Assembly: GCA_002724315.1 (NCBI GenBank)
Contig: PBOJ01000014.1
Location: 1-64,000, forward strand
Length of the DNA stretch: 64,000 nucleotides
Source: Planctomycetaceae bacterium
Lineage (GTDB): Bacteria > Planctomycetota > Planctomycetia > Planctomycetales > Planctomycetaceae
Direction of reading: 5' to 3'
Shown here: one piece after another, positions 18,801 to 25,903 of the stretch
How the letters are laid out: every line of letters begins with the position of its first letter
How positions within the stretch are numbered: the stretch's first letter is position 1
Program-made: the position numbers and the translations under genes
Notes under the pieces: generated by a model
What the model was told of the DNA's origin: nothing
The model's database searches: none
What the model saw: only the letters and a program-made list of their open reading frames with translations

Positions 18801-19095
18801 GAACGACTACGAGTACCTGGTGTTCGAGGATCCGAAGGCGGCTGGTTTCGAGCCGGTGGATCGCCAGAGCGGTTACACGGGGGGGTACCCGTCGGTGTAC
18901 CGTCAGCTGCGGGATGACCGGGTTGCGTTTTTCTTCAGGACCCTCGGTCGTGGTCGCCACAGTGTCTCGTACCGGGTGCGGGCCGAGATCCCCGGCCGTT
19001 TCAGCGCGTTGCCGACTCTCGGCAGCGCGATGTACGCTCCCGAGTTGAAGGCCAATTCGGACGAGATTCGGCTGGGAATCCGGGATCGGGAGTGA
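12886..19095 (+). CDS. Bacterial alpha-2-macroglobulin (thioester type), very large
   Basis: This exported protease-trapping protein of the A2M family has 2069 residues, against about 1650 for E. coli YfhM. It has a signal peptide (residues 1-38), a helical, repeat-like N-terminal region to about residue 450, and macroglobulin domains including an MG2-type block near 665-765 ([20 protein letters not shown]) and another near 950. A Gly/Pro/Met/Ala/Lys-rich segment at about 1265-1302 lies in the place of the bait region, followed by the conserved MG7 segment ([10 protein letters not shown]). The thioester motif GCTEQ is intact (Cys1529 to Gln1532), followed by the helical thioester domain. GTG 12886 is preceded by AGGAG. 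No PBP1C gene is adjacent, unlike in many proteobacteria. Confidence 0.93.
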   Translation: [2069 protein letters not shown]

Positions 19096-19105
19096 CGCCC
19101 GGGTT

Positions 19106-20926
19106 CTACATCGGCCAGGCCCACGGGACCAGCAGTACGATCGCGATCCAGATGATCACGCTCAGCAACCCGCCGAACCTCAGGTAGTCTCCGGACCGGT
19201 AACCGCCCGGTCCGTAAACCATCAGGTTGGTCTGGTACCCGATCGGTGAGGCGAGGCTCGAAGCGGCTGACAGGGCGACGGCCACGACGAACGGCATGGG
19301 ATTGGCCGTCACGGCGTCGGCGGTTGCGGTGGCGATCGGGAACATCAGCACGGCGGCGGCCTTGGCGGTGATCACGTTGGTCAGGACCAGGGTCAATCCG
19401 GCCACCAGTGCGAGCAAGACCTGGGGGTGGGCGGTGATCGTGTCGCCGGCCATCGCGTATCCGGCATCGGCCGCATCGAACAGTGAGCCGGCCACGATCC
19501 TCGCGGCGTTGGTGACTCGCATCGCTTCACCGATTCCCAGGCCTGCCCCGATTCCCAGCACGACGCTCCAGTCGATCGCCTGGCGGGCCTCGGCTCCGCT
19601 CAGGCAACCGGTGATCAGCATCACGAACGATGCGACCAGCGCGGCCTCGAACATCCCGGACCATTCCAATGCCACGGCACCAACCATGGCCAGCATCACG
19701 GCCCGGGCCAGCCATGCCAGGTGATGCCGCGGCGGCGTGAAGTCATCGACGGCACTGACCAGGTAAAAATCGCGGCTGTTCCGCTGTCGTTCCAGGAAGC
19801 TGGGGTGCGCCTCCAGCAGCAGCGTGTCGCCCGGACGCAGGTGGATGTCCCCGATCTTGCTGTTGATCCGGGTTCCGTGTCGCGCGACCGCGATCACCGC
19901 TGCGGCGTAGCGGCTGCGAAAACGTCCGTCACGGATCGTACGATGGATCAGCGGGCACCCTTCCGACACCACCGCCTCGACCAGTCGACGATGAGAACGG
20001 GGTCCGTCGAGTTCGAACACCTGGTCGGTGGCGGGTTCCAGGCCGGGGATTTTCTGCAGGTCGACGACCGATTCGACGATGCCGACGAACACCAGCCGAT
20101 CATCAGCCTCGAGCACTTCGTTCGACGGGACCGCCGGCAGCACCCGGCCATCTCGGTCGATTTCGACCAAATACATCCCGGGCAGGTGGCGGAGACCGGC
20201 CGCTTCGATCGACTTGCCCACCAGTGAACTGTCAGGCGTGACCAGCATCTCGACGGTGTATTCCCGCGGGTCCGACGCGGTTGCGATGGCCGATCGGCGA
20301 TCGGGCAGCCACCATTTCGAGCAGACCAGGATGTAGATCAGGCCGATCAGGGCGATCGGGATCCCCACCCAGGCGATCTCGAACATTCCCAATCCGCTGC
20401 CACCGAGACCGGGATGTTCCGATTCGATGATCAACCCGTTGACGATCAGCGTGGTGCTGGTGCCGACCAGCGTGCAGAGTCCTCCCAGAATGGCGGCGTA
20501 ACTCATCGGGAGCAGCAGTCGCGACACGGCCACGTGGTGCTTGCGTGCCCAATCACTGACCACCGGCAAGGCCATGGCTACCACCGGAGTGTTGTTCAGG
20601 AAGGCACTGGCCAACGAAACCGGCAGCATCATCTTCGCCTGCACGAGAGGCAGGCTGCCGGGACGTCCCAGCAGTGACCGTCCCACGGGTCCCAGGCCGC
20701 CGGTCTGCTTCATTCCCTCGGCGACCACGAACAGGACCGCCACTGTGACCAGGCCCTCGTTGGCGAACCCCGAGAGTGCCAGTGACGTCTCGGGAAATAC
20801 GCCCAGGACAACCAGCAGCACCAATCCGCCCAGCAGCACCAGGTCGGGGGCCGTTTTCAACACGGCCAGTCCCACCATGACGCCGACGACAACCAGCAGA
20901 GTCCATCCCGCCGGGTCAATTCCCAT
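19106..20926 (-). CDS. SLC13-family permease with two RCK/TrkA-C domains
   Basis: This inner-membrane divalent-anion permease has 606 residues. Two blocks of transmembrane helices flank a central cytoplasmic part. Its N-terminal half shows FLNNTPVV and GTSTTLIVNG, motifs of the DASS/ArsB-like fold. The soluble insert (about residues 210-390) contains two TrkA-C-like modules, each ending in glycine-rich, Leu/Val-rich strands (for example LRPGDTLLLE). Such SLC13 proteins with TrkA-C modules include sulfate transporters of algae and bacteria. The gene's ATG lies 11 bases inside the upstream phosphatase gene, so translation is coupled. That partner hydrolyses PAP-type nucleotides, which favours sulfate as substrate; this is an inference from context. 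Confidence 0.85.
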   Translation of the reverse strand: MGIDPAGWTLLVVVGVMVGLAVLKTAPDLVLLGGLVLLVVLGVFPETSLALSGFANEGLVTVAVLFVVAEGMKQTGGLGPVGRSLLGRPGSLPLVQAKMMLPVSLASAFLNNTPVVAMALPVVSDWARKHHVAVSRLLLPMSYAAILGGLCTLVGTSTTLIVNGLIIESEHPGLGGSGLGMFEIAWVGIPIALIGLIYILVCSKWWLPDRRSAIATASDPREYTVEMLVTPDSSLVGKSIEAAGLRHLPGMYLVEIDRDGRVLPAVPSNEVLEADDRLVFVGIVESVVDLQKIPGLEPATDQVFELDGPRSHRRLVEAVVSEGCPLIHRTIRDGRFRSRYAAAVIAVARHGTRINSKIGDIHLRPGDTLLLEAHPSFLERQRNSRDFYLVSAVDDFTPPRHHLAWLARAVMLAMVGAVALEWSGMFEAALVASFVMLITGCLSGAEARQAIDWSVVLGIGAGLGIGEAMRVTNAARIVAGSLFDAADAGYAMAGDTITAHPQVLLALVAGLTLVLTNVITAKAAAVLMFPIATATADAVTANPMPFVVAVALSAASSLASPIGYQTNLMVYGPGGYRSGDYLRFGGLLSVIIWIAIVLLVPWAWPM

Positions 20927-21899
20927 CGGTGGAATCCCGTTTCGTTTCGGAGGCCATCACGGCGGCCAAGACCTGTTCGTGGAGAGTTCCATTGGTGACG
21001 ACCACCCCGGAATTGGCTGACAGGGTGCGGCCGAGCGAAAAGTCGAGCGTCTGGCCTTGGGTGTCGGTCACCGTTCCGCCGGCCTCGGTGACCACCAGCG
21101 ACCCTGCCGCGTGGTCCCAGATCTTCTCTTGGTAATTCGCGTCGACGGGCAACCTCAGGTAAATCTCCGCCCCGCCGTCGGCCACCGTCGCGTACTTGGC
21201 CTGGCTGTCCAGTCGCACCGGTTCGGCCTGCAGACCCAGTGTCCCGCCGATCACCTCCGAACGGTCGTGGGCGCTGTGTCCCGCTTCGACCGATTCACAT
21301 AGTCGTGCCGTGACCGTCTCGCCACAATCGCTAACCCTCACGGGCCGCGAATCACCCGGGTCGTCAGCCGGAGCGACACGGGTGCCACCGTCCCGGATGG
21401 CCGAAAACACCAACCCGCCGCTGTCGGCATTTCCCATCCCTGGACATCCCAGGGCGGCGATTTCGACCCGGCCGTTGACGATCAATGCCAGGGCGACGGC
21501 GTATTGACCGCCCCGGAGAAACCCCTTGGTCCCGTCGATTGGATCGAGCGTCCAGAAGCGGTCACTCGGTGCCGCGGCACCACGATCGATCCAGTTGCAG
21601 ATGGTTTCTCCGTCGGCCACGACATCTCGGGCGGCCAGTTCACTTCTGACGCGATCGAGGAACCCGGCCTGGTCGGGTTGCCGCAACACGCCGGCGTTTT
21701 CCTCACCGACCACGGGATCCCCGGGCAGGTGCGTTGCCAACGATCTGCAGACGAGGGCCTGGCTGCCGAAATCGGCGATCGTGACCGGGCTGCGATCACG
21801 TTTTTCGAGAACACCGGCATCGATTGTGGCCTGTACGGCGCGGCAAAGACCCATTGCCTCCCGTACGGCCAGTTCCGCAGCATGCAGTTCATTCACCAT
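20916..21899 (-). CDS. cysQ: 3'(2'),5'-bisphosphate nucleotidase (CysQ/Hal2-like)
   Basis: This Li+-sensitive, Mg2+-dependent phosphatase family removes the 3'-phosphate from PAP and PAPS, by-products of sulfate assimilation. The 327 residues carry the metal-site motif DPIDGTKGFL and the second family motif WDHAAGSLVVTEAGG. An upstream acidic metal ligand is present in GEEN. The DPIDGTKGF variant points to the Hal2/CysQ branch rather than inositol monophosphatase or HisN. The frame is open to 21956; ATG 21899 is the start closest to the conserved domain. The 3' end overlaps the SLC13 permease by 11 bases, linking sulfate uptake and PAP removal. Confidence 0.88.
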   Translation of the reverse strand: MVNELHAAELAVREAMGLCRAVQATIDAGVLEKRDRSPVTIADFGSQALVCRSLATHLPGDPVVGEENAGVLRQPDQAGFLDRVRSELAARDVVADGETICNWIDRGAAAPSDRFWTLDPIDGTKGFLRGGQYAVALALIVNGRVEIAALGCPGMGNADSGGLVFSAIRDGGTRVAPADDPGDSRPVRVSDCGETVTARLCESVEAGHSAHDRSEVIGGTLGLQAEPVRLDSQAKYATVADGGAEIYLRLPVDANYQEKIWDHAAGSLVVTEAGGTVTDTQGQTLDFSLGRTLSANSGVVVTNGTLHEQVLAAVMASETKRDSTDGN

Positions 21900-22054
21900 G
21901 GCGCGCGGAGTATAGCGGATTGGCGGGTTTGCGGAAGAGGTTGGTTGCCGAGACAAGCCGGTCGTTGGCTTTTGGGTTAGGCTGGCTGCATTTTCGGGCG
22001 CGACTTACAATGTGCCCCCGTCTCCTGTCCACAGCCCACAGGCTTTCCACCCTG

Positions 22055-22987
22055 ATGACGTCGCCGAAGGTTGACCTGAAGAACCGATGGCTGGCCGCTG
22101 TGCTTGCGTTTCTGGTTCCCGGGGCCGGCCACCTTTACCAGCGACGGATTTTCAAGTCCCTGGTCTACTTCTTCGGCATTCTCGGCATGTTCTTCTCGGG
22201 CATGGCGATGAGCGAGTGGACGGTCGTTTACTGGAAATGGGAAGGCGGTGGAAACCGGACCGTCGGGTATTACTCGCAGGTCCTGGTCGGTTTGCCGGCG
22301 CTGTCGGCCCGCTACCAGGCGTTGAGGTACACGCAGCCGCCGATCGACGAATTTCATGTGGGCCGTCAATTGCGAGGTGACCGGATCATGGGGAGCGGTG
22401 TCGACCAGGTGCTCGATGCCCGGTTCACCGGCCGGCTCCGGTACAACTCGAAATCCGAGTCGATTGCTCCGGAGGCTGAGGTCGAGCCGGCGGCGGAACC
22501 GATCCAGGATGTGTTTGGGCAAATTCGTTGGAGTCGAGAGGATGGGATCTGTACCGGGACGTTCGAGGGTGTCCTGGGTGACGGCCAGTCGGTGTCGTTG
22601 GCGATTTTCGATGAACCGACGGTCACTCCCCGCGTGTTTGCTCACGGGGAGATCACGCTCACCGAGCTGCGGCGTGACAACGAACAGCTCCAGCGAGAGT
22701 TCTCCAATTCGCTCCGCTACGTTCGTTGTTCTGTCAGGGACGGAGAGCGGGACGGCATGCTCGAAGGGACCGTCCCCCGGCAATTCTGGGACTGGTACCA
22801 GGTTCCACTGGAAGACAAGGCCCTGGAAGAGATTCACGGGCGGCTGGGACGTCATTTCGAACTGGCGCAGGTTTTCACCTGGATCGCCGGATTGCTGAAC
22901 CTGCTGGCGATCTGGGATGCGTACGAGGGACCGGCCTACGGTTACGGTGACGAAGACGAGTTGGCCGAAGAGGAATCGGCGGCCTGA
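22055..22987 (+). CDS. Membrane protein of unknown function (DUF6677-like)
   Basis: This 310-residue protein has an N-terminal hydrophobic pair (LAAVLAFLVPGAGHLYQRR, then a second helix to about residue 50) of the kind seen in small TM2-like membrane proteins. A long soluble region without recognisable catalytic motifs follows, then a C-terminal hydrophobic helix (FTWIAGLLNLLAIWDAYEG) and an acidic tail. I recall this layout from planctomycete hypothetical proteins of the DUF6677 type. ATG 22055 was chosen over upstream starts because the preceding residues are not protein-like. A 60-residue membrane protein gene follows 23 bases later. Confidence 0.7.
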   Translation: MTSPKVDLKNRWLAAVLAFLVPGAGHLYQRRIFKSLVYFFGILGMFFSGMAMSEWTVVYWKWEGGGNRTVGYYSQVLVGLPALSARYQALRYTQPPIDEFHVGRQLRGDRIMGSGVDQVLDARFTGRLRYNSKSESIAPEAEVEPAAEPIQDVFGQIRWSREDGICTGTFEGVLGDGQSVSLAIFDEPTVTPRVFAHGEITLTELRRDNEQLQREFSNSLRYVRCSVRDGERDGMLEGTVPRQFWDWYQVPLEDKALEEIHGRLGRHFELAQVFTWIAGLLNLLAIWDAYEGPAYGYGDEDELAEEESAA

Positions 22988-23010
22988 ATTCGTTCGAGGG
23001 AGATGAGACG

Positions 23011-23193
23011 GTGGATGTCCATAGCACCTGGTACCTGTTCCCCCTGGCGATTGTGATCAGCCTCGTCTACAGCGCCAGCCGCTACGAGCTGCCCTCGAAG
23101 ATCCTCTCGCGAGCCGGTCGCATGTTCCTGACAATCATGATCTTCATGGGGATCGTGTTCGTCGTTCTCGACACGCTCTCCTTCTGGCTCTGA
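23011..23193 (+). CDS. 60-residue double-spanning membrane protein
   Basis: This tiny hydrophobic protein starts with GTG 23011 and has GAGGGAGA upstream. Two predicted membrane helices (residues 6-22 and 39-57) flank a short basic loop (SRYELPSKILSRAGR). It is probably cotranscribed with the preceding DUF6677-like membrane protein and converges on lptB with 19 bases between the stops. I recognise no motif. The tight spacing and clean two-helix hairpin make it likely to be real. Confidence 0.65.
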   Translation: MDVHSTWYLFPLAIVISLVYSASRYELPSKILSRAGRMFLTIMIFMGIVFVVLDTLSFWL

Positions 23194-23212
23194 CGTCGTT
23201 TCGCCTTTGGCG

Positions 23213-23953
23213 TCACGCGGCGAGGTTCGTTTCCGACGGATCCTGCTGTCCGAAGTAGACTTCCTGGGCCCGGCGGTCGGACAACACCTTGCTTGGTGTT
23301 CCGCTGACCAGCACTTTGCCCTGGGAGATGACGTAGGCCCGGTCGGTCACTCCGAGCGTTTCCTGCTCGCGGTGGTCGGTCAACAGGATCGAGATCCCCT
23401 GCTCGCGAAGCCTGACGATGATGTTCTGGATGCTGTTGATTGTCACCGGATCGACTCCGGCGAAAGGTTCGTCGAGCAGGATCAGGCTGGGCCGACTCGC
23501 CAGGCAGCGGGCGATCTCCAGCCGACGCCGCTCTCCACCCGAGAGCGTCGAGGCAATCTGGGCGTGACGGTCGGCAATCCCGAACTGATCGAGCAGTTCG
23601 TGGATTCTCTGTTTTCGTTCGGATCGCTTGATGCCGAGGTACTCGAGCACCACCTGCAGGTTTTGTGCGACGGTCAGTTTGCCGAACACGCTGTCATCCT
23701 GGGGCAGGTAACCCAGTCCCATGCGGGCGCGGCGGAACAACGGCCAGTTGGTGACATCGGTGCCATCCAGCAAGACCTGTCCCTTGGTGGGCGTGACCAG
23801 GCCGCAGGTCATTCGGAACGAGGTGGTTTTGCCGGCCCCGTTGGGTCCGAGAAGGCCCACGATTTCGCCGCGTTCGACGGTGTAGTCGACGCCGTCGACG
23901 GCACGCTTGCCGGGGTAATCCTTGACGAGTCCTCGGCAGTCCAGCAGTGGCAT
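23213..23953 (-). CDS. lptB: LPS export ABC transporter ATP-binding protein
   Basis: This 246-residue ATPase powers lipopolysaccharide extraction from the inner membrane in complex with LptFG. Walker A is GPNGAGKTT, the Q-loop region is GYLPQDDSVFGKLTV, the signature is LSGGERRRLEIARCLA, and Walker B with catalytic Glu is LILLDEPFAGVDP. The segment SIFRKLTV/SVFGKLTV plus SGGERRR-EIAR is diagnostic of LptB among branched-chain-type ATPases. It is the last gene of the lepA-lepB-lepB-lptB run, 40 bases after the second lepB. Confidence 0.9.
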   Translation of the reverse strand: MPLLDCRGLVKDYPGKRAVDGVDYTVERGEIVGLLGPNGAGKTTSFRMTCGLVTPTKGQVLLDGTDVTNWPLFRRARMGLGYLPQDDSVFGKLTVAQNLQVVLEYLGIKRSERKQRIHELLDQFGIADRHAQIASTLSGGERRRLEIARCLASRPSLILLDEPFAGVDPVTINSIQNIIVRLREQGISILLTDHREQETLGVTDRAYVISQGKVLVSGTPSKVLSDRRAQEVYFGQQDPSETNLAA

Positions 23954-23993
23954 TGACGGGATCCTCCGTGACCCGCATCCGGCCGGAGACCGG

Positions 23994-25862
23994 CTAGCGG
24001 ATCCGTTTCATGCGTTTCAACTGGGGGTAGAAGGGCACGCGGAACTGCGGGTAGTCCGAGAGTGTCGGCTGCTCGTTGGTGAGCTTGACATGGTAGAACC
24101 ACCGGTTGAACACCGGAACGTGTTTCAATAGCGAGTTCTCGCTGTCGGGGAAACCTCGACCATTGTTGAGAAACGGCACACCGTGCGGCCAGTAGATGTA
24201 GAAGGCTTTGCCGACCAGCGCCGACCGCGGCACCGCGTGTCGCCTGGCGGCTCCGCGGCGGTTTCCCCACAGTCGTCCGTCCTTGCTCTTGGCGGAATTG
24301 TCTCCGAGCATCAGGAACTCGTCGGGCCCCAGCCGGAACACCGCCTCAGTGGCAGTACTGCTGTAGAGTTCCTGCCATCCGCGCGGGTCGTCCAGGGAAG
24401 CGGTCAATCCGCTTTCGTTGCTGCTTTCATCCACCCCGGTGGGGTCTGCTTCGTAGGGATCTTCGACGTGCTCGCTGCGGTAGTAGATGTCCCGAAACAA
24501 CTGGAGGTGGGTGACGGCCATCTGGATTCCCGATGCCGCAATTCCCACCGGCACCAGGTCGTCGATTCCCGGGCCGGGGAAGTCGGTGGCATTTTGCCGG
24601 TAGGATGATCCGGGACCCAGTTCCACCAGTTCGTCGTCGATCCACAGGCAGAGCCGGTCATCAACGTTGGCGAATCGGAGCCGATGTCGTCCGGTTCCCA
24701 GCCGGACATTCTCGGAACGCCCCAGCTCCTCCTCCTCGTCTTCTGCCCGGTTCAGGTCAACCTTGGCTGTCACGCGGACGCCTCCGGCAACCAGGTCGAA
24801 ATCTGCTCGGAAACGGCGTCGTCCTTCGACCAGTTCCAGCAGCAACCGCCCCCTGTCACCAACCTGCCCGATGTTGATTTCACAACCCAGCGTCAGGTCA
24901 CCGACCCAGTAGCAGTCCTCGTAGAGTCCGGTCCCGTGGGCACCCTCATAGGAGTTGTAGCCGCAGAAGTCGGTGATCAGCTGAGGCCGCGGCCGCGACG
25001 CGAGTTGCTCCTGGCTCGCCCACGTTTCGGGTTCTGGCACGTAGTGGCGGTACCTGAGCCAGGACAGCTTGTTCGAGGAGCCCAGTGTGAACGAGCGTCC
25101 GTCGTCGGACTGCGTCCAGCCCGAGCCCGGGGCCGATTCGGCCCAGCCGGCCACGGCTCGGGGATCGTCGAGATTGCGGTCGACACCGGCCCAGCGGCTT
25201 GGCCACCCTCGCCGGTGCAGTTCGGTTTCGGGATGGTCGTTGTCGAAGACGCTGAGCTGCAGCACGTTCTGCTTCAGCGGGTCGTCCTTCCGCAGGATCT
25301 GACGTGTGCCGTCGGAGGCCTGGAGATACAGGTTGCCCTGGCGAATCACGATCGTTTCCTCGGGCAACCCGACCAGTCGCTTGATGTAGTTGATATTGGG
25401 TTGTTCGGGATACTTGAAGACCGTCACATCCCAGCGGCTCGGTTCACCGAACTCGAACGGGAACTTGTTGACCAGGATCCGGTCGCCCTTGAAGACCGGG
25501 AGGTCCTTGATGTTGTTCTTGTGTCGGCAGTTGGGACAGAAGGACGCCGAGATGCGGAAGTTCGGTTGAAACCAGTCATCCTGCAGTTCCTCGCTGGCAC
25601 CCACCGCGTAATCGTGCCCGCATTTCTCGCAGTCGACCTGCTTGTGGCGACCGTAAAGCGTGGGGGCCATCGATCCGGTGGGAATGACGAATGCCTCGGC
25701 TTCGAACGTCTTGAACACGAAGGCCAGGATGAAGGCGATTGCGAAGGACTCGATGGATTCCCGCCACCCTCCCGTCCGCTCCGGTTCGACCCCGGTCAGC
25801 AGGTCCGTGGCACTGCTGCCAGGCCTCTGTTGGGTCTTGGCTGGTTCTTCAGATCGGGACAT
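23994..25862 (-). CDS. lepB: Signal peptidase I with zinc-ribbon and large central insertion
   Basis: This leader peptidase cleaves Sec and Tat signal peptides at the outer face of the cytoplasmic membrane. It has 622 residues, about twice the usual length. A transmembrane segment (about 38-54) precedes catalytic Ser64 (IPTGSMAPTL). Lys161 (INYIKRLVGLPEET) completes the dyad. Between them lies a four-cysteine ribbon (CEKCG ... CPNC). Between the Lys box and the terminal box (FLMLGDNSAKSKDGR) there is an insertion of more than 300 residues that looks beta-rich, with repeated strands like RLRFANVDDRLCLWIDDEL. ATG 25862 marks the natural start; the open frame reaches 26051. A paralogue lies directly upstream. 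Confidence 0.92.
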   Translation of the reverse strand: MSRSEEPAKTQQRPGSSATDLLTGVEPERTGGWRESIESFAIAFILAFVFKTFEAEAFVIPTGSMAPTLYGRHKQVDCEKCGHDYAVGASEELQDDWFQPNFRISASFCPNCRHKNNIKDLPVFKGDRILVNKFPFEFGEPSRWDVTVFKYPEQPNINYIKRLVGLPEETIVIRQGNLYLQASDGTRQILRKDDPLKQNVLQLSVFDNDHPETELHRRGWPSRWAGVDRNLDDPRAVAGWAESAPGSGWTQSDDGRSFTLGSSNKLSWLRYRHYVPEPETWASQEQLASRPRPQLITDFCGYNSYEGAHGTGLYEDCYWVGDLTLGCEINIGQVGDRGRLLLELVEGRRRFRADFDLVAGGVRVTAKVDLNRAEDEEEELGRSENVRLGTGRHRLRFANVDDRLCLWIDDELVELGPGSSYRQNATDFPGPGIDDLVPVGIAASGIQMAVTHLQLFRDIYYRSEHVEDPYEADPTGVDESSNESGLTASLDDPRGWQELYSSTATEAVFRLGPDEFLMLGDNSAKSKDGRLWGNRRGAARRHAVPRSALVGKAFYIYWPHGVPFLNNGRGFPDSENSLLKHVPVFNRWFYHVKLTNEQPTLSDYPQFRVPFYPQLKRMKRIR

Positions 25863-25903
25863 CAGTGCCTGGCGGCGGAGGATTCCGGGTTGGAGGGACG
25901 CAA

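Noticed and set aside
16408-18960. Antisense open frame of about 850 codons across the macroglobulin gene
   Set aside because: High GC and codon bias keep the opposite frame open. The translation is Pro/Arg/His-rich, has no domain and lies fully under a gene with a clear thioester motif.
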